Shown here piece by piece: positions 35,822 to 46,500 of a stretch of DNA of 64,000 bases (positions are counted from its first letter, which is position 1; each line of letters starts with the position of its first letter). The notes beneath the pieces are model-generated. The model made no database searches. It was not told where the DNA came from and saw only the letters and a list, made by a program, of their open reading frames with translations. Both the position numbers and the translations under genes were made by a program. The stretch is from Primulina eburnea (Eukaryota > Streptophyta > Magnoliopsida > Lamiales > Gesneriaceae). The DNA lies in assembly GCF_022965805.1 (NCBI RefSeq), contig NC_133103.1, positions 52,960,386 to 53,024,385 of the forward strand. Reading direction: 5' to 3'.

Positions 35822-38800
35822 CCTTAACTCCCTTTCCATGAAGCCCTCAAGGACTTCACATTTCCAAGAACATTAACTAAACTCAGACAATGACTGAACT
35901 TGGTTGTTGGAAAAAATTTTGTGAGCATGTCTTCTGGGTTTTTTGTAGTATGTATCTTCACCACAGTCACTAGTTCCTTGTAGATTATGTCCCTCACAAA
36001 ATGTAACTTCACATCAATATGTTTGGACCTTTCATGAAAAACTTGGTGTTTTGTCAAGTGTATTGTGTTTTGGTAATCACAATAGACTTTAACACCTTTC
36101 TGTTGCATTCCCAACTCTGCAACTATTCCCTTTAACCACATTGCCTCCGTCATTGCCTCTGAAACAACAATATACTCCGCCTTTATGGTAGGTAGAAAGA
36201 GCCACAACTGACTGCTGGTTTGACTTCCAACTTATGGCTATACCAAACATAGTGAATGCATACCCTGTCAAGGACTTCCTTGTGTCAATGCTTCAAGCAA
36301 AGTCCGAATCTACATATCCAATCAGTTGATCTTCCTTATTTTCCTGGCTTTTGAACATTAATCCAAGTCCAGCTGAACCTTTTATGTATCTTAATGCCCA
36401 CTTCAAGGCTTCCCAATGGTTTCTACCTGGATTTGACATGAATTTTCTCACAAGACTTATTGCATTAGCCAATTCTGGTCTGCTACAAACCATGACATAC
36501 ATGCATAAGGAATTATTCCCATTTCTTCCTTCTCATCATCACTTGCAGGTGCTTGGCTTACTAAGAGTTGGAAATGTTGTCCAAGTGGAGTTGCTACTTG
36601 TTTTGACTCTTGTATGTTGAACCTGTGAAGTACTTTATCAAGATATGATCTTTGTGAGAGAACATGTCTCTTTGTTATGTTTCTTAAAATTTCTACACCT
36701 GAGATCCTCTTAGCACTTCCCGGATCCTTCATTTCTAAGTCGTTACTCAACTGCCTTGATGCTTTGAATCTTAGCCTTACTATGACTAGCCACTAGCATG
36801 TCATCTACATACAAAAGCAAAAGCAAGTAGGCCAATACCTTGGAATTCTCTCTTAGCTATCATGGCTGCACCTTGTGAAGTTCACCTTCAAAATAAACTT
36901 ATCGAACGTTTATACCACTGTCTTGGACTTTGTTTTAGTCCATAGAAGGATTTTTTAAATAGACAAACTTTATTATCATTTCCTGATGTAATGAACCCCT
37001 CCGGCTGACTCATGTGTAGTGTCTCCTCCAACTCAACCTGTAATAAAACCGTTTTGACATCCAACTGTTCCAGCTCAAGATCAAAGTGAGCAAGTAAGGC
37101 AAGAACCAGCCTTATAGAGCAATGTTTCACCACCGGTGAGAAGATTTCATTGAAATCAACTCCTTCAACTTGTGATAAGCCTTTGTCCACAAGTCTAGCA
37201 TTATATCTTCCCTTGTCTATGCCCGTGATTCCCTCCTTCTTCTTGTAGATCCATTTGCACCCAATAACTCTCTTGTTTTTACATTTGTCTACTAAGATCC
37301 AGGTTTGGTTCTTCTTCAGTGAGCTCGATTATTCTTCCATGGCTGCTATCCAAAATTTTTTATCCTTTCTCCTCAATATTGCTTTGTATGTAATGGGATC
37401 CTCATATTCTATATCCTCGGCCACATTAAATGCACAAGAGATAAGGTCTGCATGATCATACCTTAATGGTGGATGTACATCTTTCCTCTTCCTGTCCCTT
37501 GCCAAAATATAGGTACTTGTTTCATCATTTTGATCATAAACATTGTTCCTCAAATTCATCTACCTTAGATTAAGTTTCTACCCCTTCCTCTTTATCATTT
37601 TCATGTGCATTCAGTCCCCCAGACTCCACCTCAACCTGTGTCATATCAGGGTTGTTGATATAGGAATGAGTCTTCTGATTTTGTGTTTGGTATCCCATCA
37701 TTCCTTCATCAGATACCACCTTTTCTTATGATACACTTCTGTTCACCAGGTTCTAAACACCATATCTTGTAGCCCTTAACACCTGGAGGATAACCAATGA
37801 AAACACACTTATTTGCCCTTGCATCCAACTTTTCTTGTTTTGTGTGTACATAGGCCATTTACTCAAACACTTTCAAGTTGCTATAATCCGCAGGGTGGCC
37901 ATACCAAATTTCCACTGGTGTCTTGAATTTATTTGCAGCAGCAGGACATATATTTATCAAGTAGCTTGTTGTAGTTACTGCCCCACCCCAAAAGGACTTT
38001 GGCAACCCAGCACTTAGTTACATATATCTCACCCTTTCTAAAAGAGTTCGGCTCATTCACTCTGCTAAATCATTTTGTTGTGGGGTGTGAGAGACTATCT
38101 TTTGTCTTGTGATGACCTTTTTCCTACAAAACTCATTGAACTGCTCTGATACAAACTCTAGAACATTCTGTCAACTAGTGTTTCAACGTGGATCCTAACT
38201 TATTCTCAGTAGCAATATGAGAGCCCTTGAACTTTCCAAAAGCTTATACCTTGTTCTTCAAGATAAATACTCATACCCTCATGGAGAAGTCATCAATAAC
38301 GGACCAAAAATACCTACCTCCCCCAAGTGTTTGAGTTTGAAAGGGCCCCAAAGGTCAGCATGAGCATAATCAAATTGTTTCTTTGTTTTGTGAACTTCTA
38401 TATTGAACTTACCTCTTTTGGCCTTTCCTAGTATGCAGTGTTCACAAAACTCCAGAATACTCACTTTATTTTCACACAATAGGCTTTGTTTGGTTAATTC
38501 AACCAACCCCCTTTAACTAACATGGCCAAGTGTCATGTGCCAAAGTTTGGCTATGTCAGTTTCTGCCTTTATCATGGTGTCTGAACTTCCAACCACTGTA
38601 CTTCTTTGTAGTAAGTACAAAGCATTCTTCCTAGTCCAAAGCATTCTTCCTAGTCCATTTCAACATGGTTAGTGATCCTTTCATCACCTTTAACACACCA
38701 TTCTCCACCTTGAATGAGTATCCATTCATTTTCAGAATTCCAAGTTAGATCAAGTTTCTCCTGAGTTCTGGAATGTATCTCACTTGATGTAGAGTTCTTT

Positions 38801-39660
38801 CACTGCCATCATGTAGTTTAAACCGGATGGGACCAATCCCTAGTCTCATACCAGTCCTTGTTTGGACCATATGGAAGCTGAATCCAAAATTCATTTTTTG
38901 GTTGTTTTTGTTTGATCACCAAAGCATCTGCTGAATCGTATCTCTCAGAGTACAAAACATTAGATTCACCATCTTCTTTCATTTCCAGATCCTTTTTCTT
39001 ATCTGGAAAGTCTCTTTTAAAATGCTCTTGCTTATGGCAATGGTAGCATTTAAAAGGTGTCTTATATTGTTTATTATTGTTGGTTTTTAAGGGGTTTGAT
39101 CTCAATCTAGACTTGGATTTCTTGAACCCTTTTGGATCACCTTTTTTCTAAACTTCCCCTAGCAAATAAACCATCTGCATTATTGGGTTCTTTTTTTTCA
39201 ATCTTCCTTTGGAGCTCGTTTGCCCTTACTGCCGATTGTACTTCTTCAAGGGATATGGTTTTTTCTCTGGCATAGAGCATGGCATTCTTGCAGTGATCAT
39301 AGATTCTTGGGATTGAATTCAGAAGTAATAGTGCTTTATCCTCCCCCTCCAGTTTCACGTCTATATTCACCAGATCATCAATGATCTTGTTAACATCATC
39401 AATTTGTTCTGAGATTGGTTTGTCATTTGTCATCTTAAATGAGTATAGCCTCTGCTTCTAATAGCGTCTATTGGCCAGAGACTTTGTCGTGTAGAGGAGT
39501 TCAAGCTTCTTCCATATAGCACTTTCAGAATTCTCGCTTGCTACCTCTCGAAGAACTGAACTGGCTTCGCTTTCAGTTAGAAAATCAAGCTGATGGTTAA
39601 TGTAGAGATGAATATTATACTGCTCATCTGACAAGTTCAACAAAATCTACAATTGAATAA
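35822..39660 (-). pseudogene. Older degenerate Ty1/copia element, gag-pol remains
   Basis: Minus strand, read from right to left. Gag remains lie at 39643-39137 (LNLSDEQYNIHLYINHQLD; EGEDKALLLLNSIP). A zinc knuckle at about 39045 (CYHCHKQEHFKRDF) lacks its last cysteine. Pre-integrase/integrase lies at about 38480-38290 (CEHCILGKAKRGKF, HADLWGP). Reverse transcriptase runs about 37190-36700 (GVDFNEIFSPVVKHCSIR, FYGLKQSPRQWY) and RNase H 36500-35824 (GYVDSDF, HIDVKLHFVRD). Many frameshifts and stops separate the blocks and parts of integrase are poorly preserved. The 5' LTR and primer-binding site at the right end could not be found, so the element is truncated or too eroded there. Confidence 0.88.
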
Positions 39661-39904
39661 TAGGCATATAAATCTATCCGCTACTTGAATTTGGATTCGA
39701 TCACTCTTGCAGAGTTTATGGACTAAACTCTTTTGTCATGGTACAGGGCTTTAGCTACTTGGGCTTGGTCCTTATATAATTATTCTCTGATCCCACAAGA
39801 TGCATGTCTACTTGTGCCTCATCCGAGCGATCAGATGCTTCTCGGGCTCTCTCACGTGGAATCAGATAATGCTTTCAAGCAGTAAAGCACAAGACAGCTT
39901 TCTC
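39661..39904. other. Probable 5' end of the older copia or flanking DNA
   Basis: No gene. The minus strand continues toward where the older copia's gag start and LTR should be, but no LTR pair or primer-binding site is visible. GCTTTCTC at 39897-39904 is the left target duplication of the adjacent hAT element. Confidence 0.4.
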
Positions 39905-39949
39905 CAGAGACGGATTTATTCTAGGGCTGTAGCCCAGCCCACTTTTTTT

Positions 39950-40105
39950 TTAGCGACGGTTTTTTTGGCAACCGTCGCTAATATTTGCGACGGTTTTAGT
40001 AAAACCGTCGCCGATGTGGATCAACGACGGTTTTAATAGCGACTGTTTTTTGAAAAACCGTTGCTAATAGCGACGGTTGTTTCAAAAACCGTCGTACATC
40101 AATGT
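39950..40105. repeat. Subterminal palindromic GCGACGGTTTT array of hAT element A
   Basis: Repeated GCGACGGTTTT and complementary AAAACCGTCGC units, at least eight in alternating orientation over about 155 bp. The same array occurs at about 42810-42975 in hAT element B. Candidate transposase-binding sites. Confidence 0.8.
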
Positions 40106-40509
40106 CTTAGTCCAATCAAGTCCCGTCCATTTACAAGGATGAGACCAAATTCATCCCATATCCTCTGATCCGCCCCACCTCAATTCTACAAATTTTCTCT
40201 CCCAAGTCCCAAGACCTTTAGCGACAGAATAGAATTGCGGACTCCCGAAGAAATCGAATTGCTCATCGGCAAGGCAACAATCCAGGTAAGAATCGGCTAT
40301 ACATTTTTTATTTTGTTTTTTATAGCTTCTCTGTGCGTGATTTGTGGTTTCTTGATTGTTTGTTGTTGAGTTGTTGATTGACTATTACTTGTTTATTTGT
40401 TTAATAATTATTTTATTCTTGTTTATTATTATAACTTGAACTATTTCAAAATGGAACATCAATAGGACATCATTACCACTTTGATGTTTTTAATGCAGCA
40501 ATAGATTTC

Positions 40510-41073
40510 ATTTTGATGGAGTTAAATACTCGGTTCAATGAGTCATCGGTGGAACTTCTTTCTCTTAGTACAGCTTTAGATCCTAAAAATTCATTTGACT
40601 CATTTAACAGTGATGATAATTGCAAGCTTGCGAAGAAGTTTTATCCTGGAGATTTCACAGCTCAAGAAATTGTTGCTTTGGAGTATGAATTGATACATTA
40701 TAAACTTGATGTGATGCAGAATTTAAAGGTTTCTACACTCATTGAGTTGTGTCAGCAATTGACCGAGAGTGGACGGTAAAGTGTTTATGTTATGTTGACT
40801 AGATTGATTCATCATGTTTTGACATTACCTGTGTCTACTGCCACTACTGAGCGGGCTTTTTCAGCAATGAAGCATGTGAAGACGGCACTTCGCAATAAAA
40901 TGGAGGATGACTTTCTTGCCGATTGTTTGACACTCTATATTGAACGAGATTTAGCTAAACATATTGATGTAAAATCTATTATTGATGAATTTTATGTTTT
41001 AAAATCTCGTAGGCACAACTTCGTTGAACGATATAGTGTAATTTTTTTAATAATATATAACTTATCATATTGA
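40510..41073 (+). pseudogene. hAT transposase C-terminal fragment (dimerisation region), TTF/ZMYM-type
   Basis: Two successive open stretches (to 40779, then 40792-41073) read ELNTRFNESSVELLSLSTAL, then FYPGDFTAQEIVALE, and LPVSTATTERAFSAMKHVKT followed by RNKMEDDFLADCLTLYIERD. The ATTERAFSAM signature is the hAT family C-terminal dimerisation domain. A TAA at 40777-40779 interrupts it. The catalytic middle is absent, and the only upstream ATG (40451) is followed at once by a stop, so no transposase is made. Confidence 0.9.
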
Positions 41074-41243
41074 GTTCAAGCCCCCCCAACTTTTATTCCT
41101 GGATCCGTCCCTGGCTTTCTCCATGGATGAGCCGCTTGCTGATTTCGTTTGATCTTGTTGCTCTCAAGTCACTTCTGCTTCTAACAAGTTTAAAATTTTA
41201 GTAGACATTTATTTTTTTCTTTAAATGCATTAGTATTTAACTC

Positions 41244-41244
<1 letters not shown>

Positions 41245-41276
<32 letters not shown>

Positions 41277-41277
41277 G
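41245..41277. repeat. (TTA)n microsatellite
   Basis: About ten TTA units. Confidence 0.9.
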
Positions 41278-41280
41278 ATT

Positions 41281-41428
41281 GAATGAATTTTTTGAATATA
41301 AATATAATATTTAAATAGATTACTAATCTTAGTTATAAGGCAATTAGGGGGCATTGAATGAATTTTTTGAATATAAATATAATATTTAAATAGATTACTA
41401 ATCTTAGTTATAAGGCAATTAGGGGGCG
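41281..41428. repeat. 75 bp tandem duplication
   Basis: GAATGAATTTTTTGAATAT through CAATTAGGGGGC occurs at 41281 and again at 41356, almost without change. Confidence 0.95.
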
Positions 41429-41912
41429 TTTGGTTTGGGTGATAAGGTGGGTTTATTTTTTTAACACATCTTATCACTCGTTTGGTTCGCGTGATTATTT
41501 AACCAAGTCAATACCTCCTATAAATGATTAGGTTATATTAGGTGGGTTAAAATAATACCTCCTCACCCCTAGGATTATTTATCCAACTCTTAATCCTTCC
41601 TATTTTCTAATTTTACCCTTCTCCTATATCCAAACTCACCACCACTTCCCGCCATGACCGCCGCCACCGACCACCGACCGCCGCCGCCGGCCCGCTGCCG
41701 CCAGACCGCCGTCGCCGGCCGTCGTCCGTCGGACCGCCACCGCCACTGTCACCGACAGCCGCCACCGCCACCGACAGCCGCCGGACGTCGCCGTCGCCGG
41801 TCCACCGCTGTCGCCATCGCCGCCGGAGTGGAAGAAGAAAAAAAAAGAAAGAGCAATTTTGTCCTTTCATCAAAAAATTCAAAATTATCCTACACTTAAA
41901 AATCATACCAAA

Positions 41913-43026
41913 CAGGGACGGATCCAGGAATAAGAGTTGGGGGGGCTTGAACTCAATATGATAAGTTATATATTATTAAAAAAAAATTACATTAGATGAA
42001 TTAACATCATTCAGGAAAAGAAAACAATATAAACAATATGCTTTATTTGTTGAAGGCGAATACTCCAACCAATAAAATTTCTGAAACCATTTTTTCTGAA
42101 AACGACGATTCTGGCTTCCAAATTTTGTACCTGGATACTCCAACATATCTGGTTGATAAGGCCCCATATTTAGATATGAACGTCTTATCTCATCTCGTAC
42201 ATTAACATGATATTCACATATTTGTTTTCTTTTTCCCGGATCTCGTTCAATAAAAGTAGACGAAGACTGATGATCGTCTCTAGGAGAGGAACATGAAGGA
42301 ATTTGGATATTGGGAAATAGAAGACTTTCACTGGATTGATGTTGCATTGTAAGGACCGTAAGAATTGAAATATCTTCACTAGCTTGACGATCTCTCTTCT
42401 TAAAGAAAGAGGATATCAATGTTTTTCCTTTCTTTGCAGCAGATTGATGTTCCATCTTGAAATAGTTCAAGTTATAATCCTAAACAAGAATAAAATAATT
42501 ATTAAACAAATAAACAAGTAATAGTCAATCAACAACTCAACAACAAACAATCAAGAAACCACAAATCACGCACAGAGAAGCTATAAAAAAAAAAATAAAA
42601 AATGTATAGCCGATTCATACCTGGATTGTTGCATTGCCGATGAGCAATTCGATTTCTTCGGGAGTCCGCAATTCTATTCTGTCGCTAAAAGGCTTGGGAC
42701 TTGGGAGAGAAATTTTGTAGAATTGAGGTGGGACGGATCAGAGGATATGGGATGAATTTGATCTCATCCTTGTAAATGGACGGGACTTGATTGGACTAAG
42801 ACATTGATGTACGACGGTTTTTGAAACAACCGTCGCTATTAGCAACGGTTTTTCAAAAAACTGTCGCTAATAACGACTGTTTGAATTAAAACCGTCGCCG
42901 ATCCACATCGACGACGATTGTACTAAAACCGTCGCAAATATTAGCGACGGTTGCTAAAAAACCGTCGCTAAAAAAAAAGTGGACTGGACTACAGTCCAAT
43001 ACATCCCTAGAATAAATCCGTCTCTG
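41913..43026 (-). mobile_element. Internally deleted hAT element B (keeps N-terminal zinc-finger end)
   Basis: 1114 bp with the same terminal inverted repeats as element A (CAGGGACGGATCCAGG and CTAGAATAAATCCGTCTCTG) and a perfect 8 bp target duplication ATACCAAA at 41905-41912 and 43027-43034. Orientation is opposite to element A. From the right end it has the subterminal GCGACGG array, a leader with intron, the transposase start, then after about 500 bp of coding sequence it jumps to the shared 3' terminal 70 bp. Confidence 0.95.
41976..42470 (-). pseudogene. hAT transposase N-terminal fragment with TTF-type zinc finger
   Basis: Open frame starting near 42455 (MEHQSAAKKGKT). After a Ser-rich stretch it carries KRKQICEYHVNVRDEIRRSY, TKFGSQNRRFQKKWF and WLEYSPSTNKAYCLYCFLF. 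This is the layout of the TTF-type zinc finger that begins ZMYM1-like hAT transposases. It ends at a deletion junction before any catalytic residue. It could still produce a short DNA-binding protein if transcribed, but that is speculation. Confidence 0.88.
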
Positions 43027-43044
43027 ATACCAAACATAACACCA

Positions 43045-43518
43045 TATATTAAATTACTACAACAATCATTTTCTTTATCATTTAATTACTGATCATTATT
43101 TATTTTATCATTAGTTTACTAACAACCACAGCAGCATGACAAAATCGAATGGCAACCACATAGTATGCATTTTTTTTCCAATCGATGTTTCTTTGACAAC
43201 GAGCATCCACCAAATCAAAATATATACTATGAATAAATAGTTTTAATACAACACAGCACGTTTCAAGAATTGGGAAAAAAAAAGGAAAGAGAAAATAATA
43301 TCCAATAATCTTTTCCATTTTTTCCATCTTTCTACACCATAAGCCAACGACTGGCAGCTCCATTTTTTTCAAGAAAATTGAGATACTAGCCTCCGGATAA
43401 ATTAGGCAACACCCCCAACATTACATCTTCTGTCATCTTTCAGCCTATTAACTTATGCGAGGTCAGTCCAATTGTATGTACGTAAAATGGCATCGCAAGA
43501 TTTTTCGTGGCCATGGTT
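43045..43518 (-). other. SNF4 3' untranslated region and intergenic DNA
   Basis: AT-rich, downstream of the SNF4 stop codon at 43519. The minus-strand open frame in 43100-43372 has no recognisable features. Confidence 0.5.
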
Positions 43519-46500
43519 TTAAGTTCCCAAGAGAAACCGAAAAACATCACTAACTGAAATGACACCTTCTACTCGCTTACTTCCAGCTTCCACAATGACA
43601 AGGCGTCTCACCTCTGGAAAACAAAACAAAAGAAAGCCACCAGAAAGCCATATAAGGAGGGGACAAGGAACATAGGCCAAAAAATATAAAGACGTACTAC
43701 AATATTGAGCCAAATATATTATTTCCAACACAATTAAATTGTTAGAAGAACAGTAAGTTAAGAAAAAAAACAAAAACCAACCCGGTTTGGATAATCTCTC
43801 CATGACCTTATATAGAGGATCAGAGCGTAAACACATGTGACATCTTTGGCTCGTGTATCCATAAGTTGAAAAGGGGTCGTCTCTGTACTGCAATGCCTAT
43901 AATTCCAACAATGGACAGTGATGAACAAGCAGACAACATCAATTCATAGTTTAGCATCCAGTTAATAAAGGTCGCAACCATTTTCTTCCTCGCGTTTCAA
44001 TTTCAATAAACTAGTTCAAAGTTTCTAGAGACCACTAAAGTTTAAATCAACTGTAGTTAGTTCCCCTACATCAGTAATGTGAAGTCCCAATATTATGAAA
44101 AAACAAGAAACCTAACAGGATTAGAGTCAGTGCAGATAATAGCTACTGTCACAAGCTTGGAGCAAAGAATTAACAAGCAGTTGCCAGATTATCTCCCAGC
44201 AAAAGCATGGATTCATTGAATTCAAATAAAGTTCCCACCAGTCAATGCTTTTTTCTCGCAAGGAAAGATTTAGAAACAAGCTGTTTAAATGCTTGGAAAT
44301 AAAAGTTTATAAACTGGACCTTTCAGCAGCATCCAATGCCAACTGAATGACAGTTCATACCTGATGAATAGTTGTTTCTTCAAGATTAATGTGTGTATAC
44401 AATTTGTCCTTGGTCAAAGACGTTATATCACTGCTTGAAAAATCAATGAACACTGTTATGCAATGCTTATAAGTGATATCAACCGTAGGCAACACACACT
44501 ACCAATTGAAAGATGACTGAAATATTTTACTAACCTTCGAGAATATATGTCCAATAATGAGTCATTATCATCAACAATAGGAATCGAACTAACTTGTGCT
44601 GCAATAAATAAAACGGATATTCTGAGATCCGAATTAGCAGCTTCAGTTCGTACCATATCAAATGGCTAGGGAATAACATCTTCAATGTACTTAATAAAGC
44701 TTTTATACTAATTATAAAGCAATCTGATGTCATTTCAAGGAATTGATTTACAGGATAACTACATATTCTATCACAATTTTCTTTTTCTTTTTTTTTCCAG
44801 ATGTAAGATTAAACATTCTCAGAGCTACCTAATTAGGCTCAAACTACAAAGAAATCAAAGATGAATAAAAACATGAGCATGCAACTAACAGAATTGAGAA
44901 ACTCATTCCTTGTATACCATTAGGAGAACTCAGTTTCAGAGCATTCACATTGAATTATCCCTGTTCATAAAAATATAAATTCATCACAAATAACTTACTT
45001 ATTTACTGAATATTCAAGCCATTTCCTTGGAACAAAATCCAGTCTCACATGCTTCTAATTAAATAATTCGAAATAAGATCATAAAAAAGTACATATGGGT
45101 CAAACAAAACTTAGTCTACCACACTAAAAAAACGGCAACCATTATCGAGGGGAGTTCTCTAACAATTACCAGATTTCAATCGAAAATTTGAAATGTTTAA
45201 GAATTCATAATAAATTAGTTGATGCACATGTGAATTATTTCAGGAGAAGGAACGCAGTTGGAAGATCGAATTAAGGCAATAATTGAAGGGATATGTACCC
45301 ATCTAAGGTGCTCTCCATTTTTTAGAGTGCTAGCAATTCTAAAGATTACTAGCTACCTTGAATTAATAAATTCAGTGCTGTGCTAAGTGAAGCACTTGGT
45401 CTCAACAAAGCCAGCGGACGCCCCTTCGGCTCTCCAATTTTGGGAAGCCAAGTGCCAACAGGGATTGCACAAATTGGTAATTGAAATACCGGTAACAAGC
45501 TTGTTGAATTTTTGAAAAAACGGCAAATACCTGTCAGAAGAACAAGATCACAACAGAATACACACACTAGTTATTTGACCTTTTCCTCTTCTATTCTAAA
45601 AAAAGAGATTTTGCACATCATTTTCTAAGCAAGCACACATGTACAATATGCTAATATAAGCAGCTGTTTCAGTTTCTCACATTTGAGTATCCCCGAAAGA
45701 GAAGCAAGATATAACAGGTGTTGGTTGGAAGCATCCTCAGAAGGAGAATGGATAATTGGAACTGTGGCTACACCGTTTTGCAAAATCTTCGAAGCAACCA
45801 ATTTCAGACTGTCATCTGGACCAGCCTGAAACTCATCACGTCAACATAAATAATAGTCCATCTGCAAATCAAATTGCACAAGACAAGCAACCGATGTATT
45901 GCAGATGATGATAAAATTCAGTTGCATTTTGCACCCGGCACATGTTCATTATATAATCTAATCTGCCACATAGACTGAAATACTTTCCTTAATGTCGTAT
46001 CATTGTAGTAATACAAGACCAAACAAAAGCAGAAGATAACAAATGCTTTTAAGAATGGTGTACAACTTCAGACTTCAAGTTGAAAAAGTTAGAAATAATA
46101 ATGAACTTATTTATCCGTTTGTAAATTAGTTTTGGGTGTGATGGTTAACAGCACACAAAGTTATTCCAACACAACACAAAAAGGTATTCCTCAATTAAAG
46201 AGCACCAAAATTTGTTTGTGGCAGGTTCCAGTATAAAATTTAAAATCTAGCATCCAACAATACAAAATCAAGACTTACATGCACAAGTTGTCTAGAAACT
46301 GCACTCCCTCGCCCATCAATACGATTGTTCATATATGATTTAGCTTCTTTCCAAGCAGATATAGTGTGAGTCTCAAGCTCTTCCTCGGTTGGGCTGGAGC
46401 CATGACTGCCAAGCTGCCAAACCAACTGAAAACATTATTTTGAAAATAAAAATAGAAAAATCGAGGTTTCTCACAACAAAATCTAATAAAACACTCAACA

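Larger units (their letters stand above)
39905..41113 (+). mobile_element. Internally deleted hAT element A (keeps C-terminal transposase end)
   Basis: 1209 bp with terminal inverted repeats CAGAGACGGAT / ATCCGTCCCTG and a perfect 8 bp target duplication GCTTTCTC at 39897-39904 and 41114-41121. The left 560 bp (subterminal repeats, leader with GTAAG donor, ATGGAACATCAA) matches the minus strand of hAT element B at 41913-43026. Right after that ATG the sequence jumps to transposase C-terminal coding sequence, so the middle is deleted. Confidence 0.95.
41409..43050. mobile_element. Possible PIF/Tourist-like element split by hAT element B
   Basis: The left end is TTAGGGGGCGTTTGGTTTG at about 41409-41427. 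Beyond hAT B the DNA resumes with ACCAAACATAACACC (43030-43044), whose complement GGTGTTATGTTTGGT partly mirrors the left end. Plant PIF/Harbinger MITEs often start GGG-GTTTGGT with a 3 bp TA-rich target duplication. The interior holds an unusually GC-rich CCG/CGCC block at 41650-41835 with open frames on both strands that look like low-complexity artefacts. The inverted repeats are imperfect, so this stays tentative. Confidence 0.35.

Noticed and set aside
41613..41906. Arg/Pro-rich overlapping frames on both strands
   Set aside because: Low-complexity CCG/CGG repeats open in several frames; no homology seen.
43519..43893. 124-codon single frame taken as a separate gene
   Set aside because: It joins two SNF4 exons across an unspliced intron; the phases fit the 13-exon SNF4 model.
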